This document shows, piece by piece, positions 23,915-32,442 of a stretch of DNA of 51,778 bases. The stretch covers positions 1-51,778 of the forward strand of contig PHDD01000030.1 of NCBI GenBank assembly GCA_002840905.1, read 5' to 3'. A program made the translations under genes and the position numbers. The stretch's first letter is position 1, and every line of letters begins with the position of its first letter. A model generated the notes under the pieces. It did not search any database and was not told the origin of the DNA. It saw only the letters and a program-made list of their open reading frames with translations. This DNA comes from Bacteroidetes bacterium HGW-Bacteroidetes-4. GTDB taxonomy: Bacteria; Bacteroidota; Bacteroidia; Bacteroidales; SZUA-534.

Positions 23915-26900
23915 TTATTGTATAGTTATCTTTTTCGATTTTCGACCTTCTTTGGTTTGAATTTCTAAAATATAGTTGCCAGCTTTTAGTTCTTCTAGAT
24001 TTAAAGGAATTTCGCGGGCAAACTCAACTTTATCCTGAAATACCAGTGAACCCTTTATATTGAAGACTTTGACATCAATATAATCAGCTGAACTTTCATT
24101 CAATTTTAGTTTAATTAATCCTTTACTTGGGTTAGGATAAACCAAAATTTCAGCATCATTGCTAACAAAATCATCAACCGAAGTTAAATCAAAAGTAATA
24201 TCGATAGTGTTCGATTTAAACGGAACCTGGTCGATATAAGCAACCAAATGTGCTGAATAGGTTCCTATATCATTCACTGTAACCGGTATGTCAACCAAAC
24301 CTGTGGCAGGCAGTTTAACCGTTTCATAATATTTGTCATCAATAAAAATTTGAGCTGAATCGTATGCTACTTTAAAATTGCTTTGCAAACTCAAATTATA
24401 CGATGAATTATGAACAAAAGCCTCAATGTAAGGTGCGTTATCAATCTCAGGTATATCCACTGTCCAAATGCCTCTACCATGTGTAGCCAATACTACCTGA
24501 TGACCAACAATCTGCATATCGTAAACTGAAACCGGTGGTAATCCGCTGGTAGAAATATTCCAGGTTTCACCATTATCGGTTGATTCAAATAAACCAATAT
24601 CGGTACCAACCCAAATTATGTTTGTATTGTGTGGCATTACAACCAGTGAATGAACTACTACATCGGGAAATCCGTTTGAACTAACATTATTGGTTCCAAA
24701 ACCTGAAATATCTTCCCATGTTTCGCCCAAATCTTTAGTGCGTAACACTTTAGGCATACCGCTAATGGAAAATAGTACAAAAGCTGTTGAATCGTCGGTT
24801 GGATGCGTTGCAATACCACTGGAATAGGCATTTATGGGAACCAATGCGTAATCATTTACCGCTTTGAAAGTTAATCCTTCATCGGTTGAAACCTGCATTT
24901 GAAGTCCATAATCTTTGGCCATTCCACCTCCGGCCCAAACAATATTACCATTAGCTAAGGATACTTCTACGTTATGAGAACTTGAAACGGCTCCACTGAT
25001 GGCCCAGTTTGTGTTAATCAGACGAATTGCCCATCGGTTACCAAAAGTAGTTGTTCTGTAAACTCCTTTATTTCCCACAGCAAAAGCTAAATCAGGATTT
25101 TCTTTTGAAGCTGACAAACGGGTAATAAATGGTCCGTCATCTGCGGTCATACCTGTTGATCCTGTTCCCCAGGAAGCACCACCGTTAGAAGACCTTCGAA
25201 TTGAATTATTGTAAACACTTCCAAGCAGTAAATTTGGATCTTTTGCATGCCACAAACATTCAAAACCATCGCCACCTATGCGGAAATAATAATGACTTTC
25301 AGCGCTGGCATCTTCATCAGCAGGCGATTGCCAGGTTCCATTGTCCTGCATCCCTCCAATGTATTCATTTGCTTCAGGATTTTTGGCTACACCATAAAAC
25401 TGGGTGGTTCTATAATTATTAGGTAACATAGTAAACGTAGCACCATTATCTTTTGAGATTCCTAATCCCCCATCGTTTGCATCAATAAAGATGAAATTTC
25501 CACCTCCGGTAGGAATAAGTGCCATATTGTGGTGATCGGGATGAAGTCCGGGAATTAGTGTTTTTCCAAAACCAGCTCCTTGATCATATCCGTTTGGACC
25601 ACTATATTGACCGTATGAATCGGCTATACTTGTTTTAACTCCATTAAATAATTTAAATGTTCCATACTCGACCACAATTTTTGATGTGGGTAAATTATTG
25701 GCATCCCATGTAGCTCCAGGAGTTAGAACTGGCCAAAACATATATAAATTTTTATACAAATGCCCACCATTTACTGTAATATTTGAACTGGGATTTGCTG
25801 CATCGTAGGTAACGGAATTAACGAAAATATATTCTCTTCCCTGAGTTCCGTATGTATCTCCGGTGGTTTCGTAAAGATTATAGGCTCCGTCTTTTTCCTG
25901 ATCCCTGAATGAAACCATTAATTGACGATTGTTGGTAATGTCCCAAACCTGAAAAGGAACATCAACATAATCGGCATAAGTATAGTTTGCTGCAGGAACT
26001 CCTGAAGTTGAGCCATCAGGTACGGTAAAACGGTGTGCTTTTTGGGATAAACCAGCTCCAAACCGAATTTCAACACTTACCCAGTCTTCAGCTACTCTAT
26101 TGGTTCCATCCGAGGTGCTCATACCTCCGCCCAAGTATTCTCCACTAAAATTTATCCAGGTGATAAAATCAACATCAACGGTATAAGCTCCTTTTACTGT
26201 TGGTTCAGATTCTACAATAGTTCCATTAAATTTGAGCTTCCAAACATCCACACCACCCACATAAACTTCATCAGCATTATAAGGATGGGCTGCAATAATA
26301 TTGTCATAGTCTCCCTGCGAAGCCAAAAAAGCTTGCGTATTGTTAAATTTGCTCCACGTTAATCCGTTATCTTTTGATAAATAAACATTCGAAACGGTAT
26401 TTGAAACGTTAACACTAGCATAAACATAATTATGATCGACTGGTGAAACGGCCACTTCAAATCTTGTTCCATTGCCCAAACCTGATATTGACGGAGCCCA
26501 AATATCGCCACTGTTAACAGAACGCAGAACACCAACACCATGTTCACCCGCAAATAAAATATTGAAATTGGTAGGATCGGCATCCAAATCTTCAACACCC
26601 TGACTACTTGCATAAACTTTGCTCCAGGTAGCTCCTCCGTCGATTGTTTTAAAAATCCCGGTTTCGGTAGCTGCAAGAACGATATTTTCATCAGCCGGAT
26701 CAATAACCAAACGGTTTATGTATCCAAAATTTTCATCGTTAGCCGTACTGCTTAATTGGGTCCAGCTTAATCCTTTATCAGTCGATTTCCAGATTCCGTT
26801 TCCAAATAAATAGGTTCCTCCGGGAAAACTTTCACCTGTTCCAGCGTAAATTACATTTCTATCTGATTCAGCCATAGCTATGGCATTTACTGAAAGATTG

Positions 26901-27400
26901 GTAAACTGGTCGGACAAATTAGCCCAAGTGACACCACCATCGGTAGTTTTCCAGATTCCACCTGTTGCAGCTCCGGCAAACCATGTGTTATGGGTATTAT
27001 CGTCCGGATCGACAATTAGCGCCCGTGTTCTTCCACCAACATTACCTGGCCCCCGTTCAACCCATTCCAATTGAACTTTTGCCGATTTTAACTTTTTTAC
27101 CCGCTCATTTGCCTGTTTCAATTGCTCAACTTTGTAATTCATTGAATAATTCGTCTCGGATTTACCTATTTGAGTAGTAATATCTTTAAAATATTTAGTA
27201 AATAAATCCGGTTTATCCGTTTTACTATAGTTGCCTTTTTCCCGGCGTTCTTTTTTCTTTTGATACTCCATATCCCAGATTTGTCTGGGAGTATATTCTT
27301 GGGTTATGTTTTTGTTTTTATCTTTTTGGAAAGTAAACACCAACGCTAAAATCAGCATTGCTGCAAATCCAGAAAGAATGGTCCATGTAATCTTTTTCAT
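23915..27400 (-). CDS. Large Asp-box (BNR/VPS10-like) secreted protein with type IX sorting domain
   Basis: 1161 residues. A membrane/signal segment is at 3-23 (ITWTILSGFAAMLILALVF). At least ten Asp-box motifs (SxDxGxTW) are visible, for example TTDGGVTWANL, STDKGLSWTQL, SKDNGLTWSKF, TKDLGETWED and STDNGETWNIS, in two blocks before and after a region of about 270 residues without them. These fold as beta propellers, as in sortilin-like and sialidase-related proteins; no catalytic residues of sialidases were identified. The C-terminus is a type A sorting domain (EILVYPNPSKGLIKLKLN ... KKITI), so it should be exported by the type IX system. It lies 11 bp after a lipoprotein gene, probably in one operon. 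Confidence 0.9.
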   Translation of the reverse strand: MKKITWTILSGFAAMLILALVFTFQKDKNKNITQEYTPRQIWDMEYQKKKERREKGNYSKTDKPDLFTKYFKDITTQIGKSETNYSMNYKVEQLKQANERVKKLKSAKVQLEWVERGPGNVGGRTRALIVDPDDNTHNTWFAGAATGGIWKTTDGGVTWANLSDQFTNLSVNAIAMAESDRNVIYAGTGESFPGGTYLFGNGIWKSTDKGLSWTQLSSTANDENFGYINRLVIDPADENIVLAATETGIFKTIDGGATWSKVYASSQGVEDLDADPTNFNILFAGEHGVGVLRSVNSGDIWAPSISGLGNGTRFEVAVSPVDHNYVYASVNVSNTVSNVYLSKDNGLTWSKFNNTQAFLASQGDYDNIIAAHPYNADEVYVGGVDVWKLKFNGTIVESEPTVKGAYTVDVDFITWINFSGEYLGGGMSTSDGTNRVAEDWVSVEIRFGAGLSQKAHRFTVPDGSTSGVPAANYTYADYVDVPFQVWDITNNRQLMVSFRDQEKDGAYNLYETTGDTYGTQGREYIFVNSVTYDAANPSSNITVNGGHLYKNLYMFWPVLTPGATWDANNLPTSKIVVEYGTFKLFNGVKTSIADSYGQYSGPNGYDQGAGFGKTLIPGLHPDHHNMALIPTGGGNFIFIDANDGGLGISKDNGATFTMLPNNYRTTQFYGVAKNPEANEYIGGMQDNGTWQSPADEDASAESHYYFRIGGDGFECLWHAKDPNLLLGSVYNNSIRRSSNGGASWGTGSTGMTADDGPFITRLSASKENPDLAFAVGNKGVYRTTTFGNRWAIRLINTNWAISGAVSSSHNVEVSLANGNIVWAGGGMAKDYGLQMQVSTDEGLTFKAVNDYALVPINAYSSGIATHPTDDSTAFVLFSISGMPKVLRTKDLGETWEDISGFGTNNVSSNGFPDVVVHSLVVMPHNTNIIWVGTDIGLFESTDNGETWNISTSGLPPVSVYDMQIVGHQVVLATHGRGIWTVDIPEIDNAPYIEAFVHNSSYNLSLQSNFKVAYDSAQIFIDDKYYETVKLPATGLVDIPVTVNDIGTYSAHLVAYIDQVPFKSNTIDITFDLTSVDDFVSNDAEILVYPNPSKGLIKLKLNESSADYIDVKVFNIKGSLVFQDKVEFAREIPLNLEELKAGNYILEIQTKEGRKSKKITIQ

Positions 27401-27411
27401 TGTAAGTAGTT

Positions 27412-27870
27412 TTAATTTGGTTTTGTGTTTTCAAAAGCTTTATTGTATTCAATTTTTTCCTTTTTTTTCAAATCATAATAATAAATTACTTTACCATCAT
27501 CGGTTGGAGAGCTTATTATTCCCTTTTGGGTTTTTAACCATAATTCACTGTCTGACTTCCATGATACAGAAACTCCAGAAATGGCATCTTCATATACTAT
27601 TTTATTTTCCTTTTTGTCAACAACAAAAAAGGACACTAATTCATTTGGATTCAATTGTTGTTCCTTTTTTTCAGCCATATATAATATATACGTATCATCT
27701 GGACTTGGCAGTATTTGAACAGGTTCACCAAATTTCTTGATGGCAAGCGTTTTAAAGTCCTGATTTACAGCTGATTTTTGGGACAAGCGTACCGATTTAT
27801 TTGCATTCATTCCACAACCTTGTAAAATAAAAATGAAGATAAAAGCGTATTTCAACAGTTTTCTATTCAT
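27412..27870 (-). CDS. Predicted lipoprotein, unknown function
   Basis: 152 residues. The signal peptide ends in the lipobox LQGC (C near residue 20), so it is lipid-anchored. The mature part contains beta strands with repeated lysine- and aspartate-rich turns (DDTYILYMAEKKE, DGKVIYYYDLKKKE), somewhat like a short beta-propeller blade set. No family is recognised. Its stop is 11 bp before the Asp-box protein gene, which suggests joint expression. Confidence 0.7.
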   Translation of the reverse strand: MNRKLLKYAFIFIFILQGCGMNANKSVRLSQKSAVNQDFKTLAIKKFGEPVQILPSPDDTYILYMAEKKEQQLNPNELVSFFVVDKKENKIVYEDAISGVSVSWKSDSELWLKTQKGIISSPTDDGKVIYYYDLKKKEKIEYNKAFENTKPN

Positions 27871-28060
27871 AGCGATTAATTTGGGATTTACTAAATTAAA
27901 GTTGTGTAAAACAGGAATAAAATAAGATTCAATAAAATGATTCCAATTTTAAAAAGTTGAAAGATAAAACAAAATAGTATCTAATCCGCTATGTTTTATA
28001 TTATAATTTGGGAAAATAAAGTGAGCCTAATAGCTTTTTTGTCTGTCATAAAAAAACAAA

Positions 28061-29230
28061 CTATTTACTTTTATTTGGAGTTCCAGAATAATATGCCATT
28101 GCTTTAGTTCGCAAATTGTATTGCGATGACATAACCTCACCATAAGCTCCAGCACTGCGAACAGCAATCAGGTCGCCTCGTTTGGTTTCAGGAAGCATCA
28201 GCGATTTACCAAATGAGTCGGACGATTCGCATATGGGACCAACCACATCGTATTTTTGTTCTATTAAGTTCGATGACAAATTCTGAATTTTATGAACCGA
28301 TTGATACAATGCCGGGCGAATCAACTCGGTCATTCCGGCATCGATAATGGCAAAATTTGTTTGTACACCTTTTTTAATGTAAAGAACCTTACTGATTAAA
28401 CTACCACACTGCCCCACAATGGCACGTCCCAACTCAAAATGAACCTTCTGTTTGGGCCGGGTTTCCAAAAAGTCGTTAAACAATTTAAAATACGAAGCAA
28501 AATCAGGAATTAATTCCTTGTCGGGTGAACTGTAATTAATGCCTAATCCACCCCCAACATTAATATGATCGACAATAATTTCACGTGAATAAAACCATTG
28601 TTGGATTTCGTTAATGCGTACACATAAACTCTTAAACGACTGCAAATCGGTAATTTGAGAACCAATATGAAAATGCAGGCCAATTAAATTTATGGAATCT
28701 GATGTTTCAAGTCTTGACAAAACTGCTTCCATTTCCCACATATTAATACCAAATTTATTTTCCTCTAAACCGGTAGTAATGTAATGATGAGTTGATGCAT
28801 TTACATTGGGATTAATTCGTAAAGCCACTTGAGCCTTAGTCCCAACTTTTGAGGCTAACTCATTAATAACCTGCAACTCTGGAATTGATTCAACATTAAA
28901 ACAAAAAATACTATTATCAAGTCCCAGTAAAATTTCATCATCCGATTTTCCTACTCCTGCAAATACAATTTTTTCAGGTGAAAAATTGGAATCTATTGCT
29001 GCCTGAATTTCGTTTCCGCTAACACAATCGGCTCCAAAACCAAACGATTGAATCATATTTAAAATGGGTTCGTTTGCATTTGCTTTTATAGCATAATGAA
29101 CCTGAAAACCATATTTTTCTGATTCATTCTTAACAACTTGTAAGGTTTCCTGCAACAAACCCATATCGTACCAGTAAAATGGCGTTTTATAGTTGGCAAA
29201 TTGCTTTATATGATTGAGCATGGTATTCAT
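28061..29230 (-). CDS. lysA: Diaminopimelate decarboxylase
   Basis: The last step of lysine synthesis: meso-diaminopimelate to lysine. The frame can open at a TTG at 29239, but the ATG at 29230 (MNTMLNHIKQF) is preferred and leaves 389 residues. The PLP lysine is in HYAIKANANEPIL (near residue 49), LHFHIGSQ and NVGGGLGINY are the glycine-rich phosphate contacts, and GPICESSDSF carries the C-terminal catalytic Cys. It follows lysC by about 10 bp, so the pair is one operon controlled by the leader described at 30584-30730. Confidence 0.95.
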   Translation of the reverse strand: MNTMLNHIKQFANYKTPFYWYDMGLLQETLQVVKNESEKYGFQVHYAIKANANEPILNMIQSFGFGADCVSGNEIQAAIDSNFSPEKIVFAGVGKSDDEILLGLDNSIFCFNVESIPELQVINELASKVGTKAQVALRINPNVNASTHHYITTGLEENKFGINMWEMEAVLSRLETSDSINLIGLHFHIGSQITDLQSFKSLCVRINEIQQWFYSREIIVDHINVGGGLGINYSSPDKELIPDFASYFKLFNDFLETRPKQKVHFELGRAIVGQCGSLISKVLYIKKGVQTNFAIIDAGMTELIRPALYQSVHKIQNLSSNLIEQKYDVVGPICESSDSFGKSLMLPETKRGDLIAVRSAGAYGEVMSSQYNLRTKAMAYYSGTPNKSK

Positions 29231-29239
29231 TTTAGTCAA

Positions 29240-30556
29240 TTAATCGTTAAAAAGGTTCTGGCTCAATGCTACTAAAGCTGTCTTTTTATATTCCGCCTTA
29301 ACCAGTACCGAAATATTATGATTACTTCCTCCATACGATATCATGCGTAATGGAACCTCTTTGAGCGCATTAAAAATACTTGCGGCAATACCTTTGTTAT
29401 CGGCAATTAAATCGCCAACCACACAAATAATTACCTGGTCGGAATCAATATCAACGGTTCCGTATTTTTTTAAATCATCAACAATTTCATCCAAAAATTT
29501 TGCATCATCAATTGAAACTGAAACACCAACTTCCGAAGTTGTTATCATATCGATTGAAGTTTTGTAAGCTTCAAATATTTCAAAAACTTTACGCAAAAAA
29601 CCATGAGCCATAAGCATTCGACCACTTTTAATTTTTATGGCTGTAATACCATCTTTGGCTGCAATGGCACGTACCCGTTTTTTGGTGCAATTCGATGTGA
29701 TTAAAGTACCCGGCGCTGCAGGGTCGAGAGTGTTTTTTATACGAACGGGTATATTTGCTATTTTAGCCGGAGTAACACAGGTTGGATGCAGAATTTTCGC
29801 ACCAAAATAAGCCAACTCAGCCGCTTCGTCGAAGGAAAGTTCTGAAATAGCATGTGTATTTTCAACAATGCGTGGATCGTTAGTATGAACTCCATCAATA
29901 TCGGTCCAAATCTGAACCTCGTCCACTTCAAGCGCAGCACCTATTAAAGTTGCTGAATAATCGGAACCTCCACGTTGTAAATTATCAATTTTACCATAAG
30001 CATTGCGGCAAATAAAGCCTTGAGTTATTATCAGGTAACTTTCGCCTAGTTGCTTGATTTCGCGATTCAGATTCTCTTTGATATAAAAGTCGTCGGGTTC
30101 GCCAAATTTATCGATCCTCATAAAATTTAGGGCAGAAATCAAATGTGATTTTATTTGTTTCTCCTCGAGGTAAAATTGCATAAGTGTAGTTGAAAGCAGT
30201 TCCCCCTGTGCAAGTATATCTTTCTCATCATATAAATTAATAGGCTCACGGGTAAAAGATCGCAAATGATTAAAATGCGATTTTACCAATTCAATGCCCA
30301 AGGCTTTACCCTTTTCTGTAGCCAATAATTCATCAACTACCTGAAAATAATTTTTTTCGAGTAAGGCTATTTTCTCATTTGCTCCATCGAGGTTCTTTTT
30401 ATAAAGGTAGTTGGCTATTTCAACCAATGCGTTTGTGGTACCAGTCATGGCCGATAAAACAACTACTTTTTGCTTTCCATTGTCAATCAGCGCTGCAACT
30501 TCTTTAATTCGTTGTGCTGAGCCAACCGAAGTTCCTCCAAATTTTAATACTTGCAC
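29240..30556 (-). CDS. lysC: Aspartate kinase, monofunctional, lysine-type
   Basis: 438 residues starting at a GTG (GTG-CAA-GTA), which gives the standard opening QVLKFGGTSVG. The kinase domain has KFGGTS, the Asp-binding FGGTSVG and LQRGGSDYSATL. Two ACT domains follow (about 300-435), including DMITTSEVGVSVSID and RMISYGGSNHNISVL, typical of feedback-regulated aspartokinases. It commits aspartate to lysine and the related amino acids. Together with lysA it forms an operon; the leader suggests control by lysine availability. Confidence 0.95.
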   Translation of the reverse strand: MQVLKFGGTSVGSAQRIKEVAALIDNGKQKVVVLSAMTGTTNALVEIANYLYKKNLDGANEKIALLEKNYFQVVDELLATEKGKALGIELVKSHFNHLRSFTREPINLYDEKDILAQGELLSTTLMQFYLEEKQIKSHLISALNFMRIDKFGEPDDFYIKENLNREIKQLGESYLIITQGFICRNAYGKIDNLQRGGSDYSATLIGAALEVDEVQIWTDIDGVHTNDPRIVENTHAISELSFDEAAELAYFGAKILHPTCVTPAKIANIPVRIKNTLDPAAPGTLITSNCTKKRVRAIAAKDGITAIKIKSGRMLMAHGFLRKVFEIFEAYKTSIDMITTSEVGVSVSIDDAKFLDEIVDDLKKYGTVDIDSDQVIICVVGDLIADNKGIAASIFNALKEVPLRMISYGGSNHNISVLVKAEYKKTALVALSQNLFND

Positions 30557-30574
30557 GTTTTTTAAAATTTAAGT

Positions 30575-30607
30575 TAAAAAAAAGTCAGAGTAGTTAACTA
30601 CCCTGAC
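30575..30607 (-). terminator. Attenuator terminator in the lysC leader
   Basis: On the minus strand GTCAGGGTAG, TTAA, CTACTCTGAC form a 10-bp stem with one G-U pair, followed by eight T residues. It lies about 19-50 nt before the lysC start, so it would stop transcription before the operon unless it is prevented. Confidence 0.9.
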
Positions 30608-30730
30608 CTGCTTATTTGTTCATTTGATATTTTTGCAAAGGATTCAGGGTATTTTGCACTCAATTTTTGAAGCCATTTTTTTAGAATGCTTTATAGACTT
30701 ATCGTGTTTATATCCTGAATTGCTTTTCAT
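30584..30730 (-). promoter_or_regulatory. Lysine-type ribosome-stalling attenuator of lysC-lysA
   Basis: Four pairing segments are visible on the minus strand. Segment 1 (ATTCAGG, 30714-30720, leader codons 4-6) pairs with segment 2 (CCTGAAT, 30642-30648); the helix can extend by three more pairs after one mismatch. Segment 2 (TACCCTGA, 30644-30651) can instead pair with segment 3 (TCAGGGTA, 30599-30606), 8 bp. Segment 3 with segment 4 makes the terminator. Segment 2 overlaps the leader stop codon, so a ribosome there would mask it and allow termination; a ribosome stalled early on Lys codons covers segment 1 and frees segment 2 to form the antiterminator. Confidence 0.8.
30644..30730 (-). 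CDS. Lysine-rich leader peptide, 28 residues
   Basis: The leader opens with an ATG at 30730 and ends with TGA at 30644-30646. Lysines are at positions 2, 8, 11, 14, 17, 18, 22 and 26: eight of 28 residues, far more than any other amino acid of the aspartate family (one Met, no Thr). The predicted transcript start is only a few nt before the ATG. The peptide probably has no function of its own and works by the pausing of the ribosome. Confidence 0.8.
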   Translation of the reverse strand: MKSNSGYKHDKSIKHSKKMASKIECKIP

Positions 30731-30739
30731 AATCTGTTA

Positions 30740-30769
30740 CAAAAATAAGTATATTTTCATATGATTCAA
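30740..30769 (-). promoter_or_regulatory. Promoter of the lysC-lysA operon
   Basis: TTG (30767-30769), 19 nt, TATTTTTG (30740-30747) on the minus strand match the Bacteroidota consensus exactly. The expected start near 30735 places the leader peptide at the very 5' end of the transcript. Confidence 0.75.
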
Positions 30770-30942
30770 ATTTGAAAGTAAAAAAGATATTTCAATAGCA
30801 AATTATTAATACAAGTGCAATATTTGTTGAATAAAACAAACATAGGTAAAACAGAAGTAACAAAATGATTTTTCCTTTAAAGAGATATTATCAAGATTGA
30901 ATATAAAACTCTTCAAGGATAGAGAAAATATTTATTAATATT

Positions 30943-30972
30943 TTGGTATTTGTTAAAGAAATGTTAATTTTG
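30943..30972 (+). promoter_or_regulatory. Promoter of the candidate small RNA
   Basis: TTG (30943-30945), a 19-nt spacer and TAATTTTG (30965-30972) match the consensus exactly. No open reading frame follows. Confidence 0.65.
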
Positions 30973-30977
30973 GGCAT

Positions 30978-31043
30978 CGACAGTTTCTGTCGTCATGGTT
31001 TTAAGGGTTAATAACATGCGGGAGGTAAAACTCCCGTTTTTTT
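30978..31043 (+). ncRNA. Candidate small RNA, about 66 nt
   Basis: Just after a good promoter the sequence forms the hairpin CGACAG-TTT-CTGTCG (30978-30992), a single-stranded stretch of about 26 nt, then a terminator CGGGAG-GTAAAA-CTCCCG (31019-31036) with seven T (31037-31043). There is no start codon with a useful frame. Transcribed away from lysC and towards the 3' end of murF, it may act as an independent sRNA. The remaining gap 30608-31061 has only this unit and the lysC leader. Confidence 0.55.
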
Positions 31044-31061
31044 ATGCCCTTTTTCTAAACT

Positions 31062-32381
31062 TTAGAGATAAGGAACCAGTTTTTCCAAGTGTATTCCACG
31101 TGAACCCTTTATCAACACTTGTTTTGCCTTAAGTTGATTTAACTTTAGATATGCAATACAGGAATCAACATTGGTAAAAAAAGAAAAAGCTTCAATTTCG
31201 CTATATTTGCTAAATTTTTCACCAATTAAAAACACTTGAGATAATTCCAGCTCCTGGAGAAGACCAATAACGGCACCATGTTCCCGAACTGAAGCCTCGC
31301 CTAATTCCAACATATCACCCAAAATAAGCAATTTATCAGGGTAATCGAGTTTTACAAAATTTAAAATTGCAGCGCGCATACTCGAAGGATTCGCATTGTA
31401 GTAGTCGAGTAATAAAGTATTGTTTGAAGTAACGGAAAGCTGACTTCGATTATTTTTAGGCTGGTAACTTTCGATGGCTTCTTTTATCGATACCGGATCA
31501 ACATTAAATTTGTCGCCAATACAAACAGCAGCCAAAGCATTTTCAAAATTATAATCACCAACAAGTTTTGTTTTAATGGTTCGCACCTCCTCGTACCCAT
31601 CTGGTTCATCACTTGAAAGTTCATCAAGCGTAATCCATTTAAAGCTTAAATACGCATCATTATTAAGCATCTGCCCCTGACAATGGGTAAAATCTTTTGT
31701 ACCATAATAAATAACATTATGGGGTGGGTTCATATCTTCCAAATGCTCATTATCGTAATTAACAAAGGCTATTCCATCGTTTTCATACAAATAGGCATAA
31801 AGTTCTCCCTTTGCTTTTTTTACACCTTCAAGCGAACCAAATCCTTCAAGGTGAGCTTTACCCACATTGGTTATAATACCAAAATCGGGGGCGGTTATTT
31901 TACATAGAAATTGAATTTCGCCCAGGTGGTTCGCCCCCATTTCAATTATACCAAATTCATGTTCTTTATCCATCGAAAGCAAGGTTAAAGGTACTCCAAT
32001 GTGATTATTTAGATTTCCCTGTGTATAAGCAACCTTGTATTTTTTTTCCATCACCGCAGCAATCAATTCCTTAGTAGTAGTTTTACCATTACTACCGGTA
32101 ATAGCAATTATTGGTGTTCCCAATCTTTTTCGGTGAAAAGCAGCCAGTTTTTGCAATTTTTCCAATGCATTATCAACCAAAATATATCGCTCATTTTCAA
32201 CTACATCGGGATTATCCACCACAGCATAAGCACACGCTGTTAGTGCCTGTTTGGCAAACTGGTTTCCATCGAAATTTTCTCCTTTTAGAGCAAAAAAAAG
32301 TGATCCTTTTGTTGCTTTCCTGCTGTCGATGCAAATTTTTGGATATTGGAGAAAGATTTGATATAAATCGGGTGTATTCAT
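31062..32381 (-). CDS. murF: UDP-N-acetylmuramoyl-tripeptide--D-alanyl-D-alanine ligase
   Basis: MurF adds D-Ala-D-Ala in cytosolic peptidoglycan precursor synthesis. The frame opens at 32462, but the first 27 codons run through the gldJ terminator, so the ATG at 32381 (MNTPDLYQIF) is the true start, giving 439 residues. AITGSNGKTTTKELI is the ATP loop, EMGANHLGEI the metal-binding region and LLLDYYNANPSSM the C-terminal MurF signature (usually DAYNANP). The order gldJ-murF is common in Bacteroidota. Confidence 0.94.
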   Translation of the reverse strand: MNTPDLYQIFLQYPKICIDSRKATKGSLFFALKGENFDGNQFAKQALTACAYAVVDNPDVVENERYILVDNALEKLQKLAAFHRKRLGTPIIAITGSNGKTTTKELIAAVMEKKYKVAYTQGNLNNHIGVPLTLLSMDKEHEFGIIEMGANHLGEIQFLCKITAPDFGIITNVGKAHLEGFGSLEGVKKAKGELYAYLYENDGIAFVNYDNEHLEDMNPPHNVIYYGTKDFTHCQGQMLNNDAYLSFKWITLDELSSDEPDGYEEVRTIKTKLVGDYNFENALAAVCIGDKFNVDPVSIKEAIESYQPKNNRSQLSVTSNNTLLLDYYNANPSSMRAAILNFVKLDYPDKLLILGDMLELGEASVREHGAVIGLLQELELSQVFLIGEKFSKYSEIEAFSFFTNVDSCIAYLKLNQLKAKQVLIKGSRGIHLEKLVPYL

Positions 32382-32396
32382 TAGCGTAGGGTTCAA

Positions 32397-32423
32397 TAAA
32401 AAAAGGCCCCAAAACCGGGGCCT
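32397..32423 (-). terminator. Terminator of gldJ
   Basis: On the minus strand AGGCCCC pairs with GGGGCCT (32404-32410 and 32417-32423) around a 6-nt loop, followed by seven T. It lies 19 bp past the gldJ stop codon and 16 bp before the murF start, so murF must have its own promoter or depend on read-through. Confidence 0.88.
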
Positions 32424-32442
32424 AAAATATTTAATATCTAAA

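Noticed and set aside
30584-30740. L-box lysine riboswitch in the lysC leader
   Set aside because: The leader is about 150 nt and lacks the multi-helix L-box core motifs I would expect; the leader peptide and simple pairing segments explain it better.
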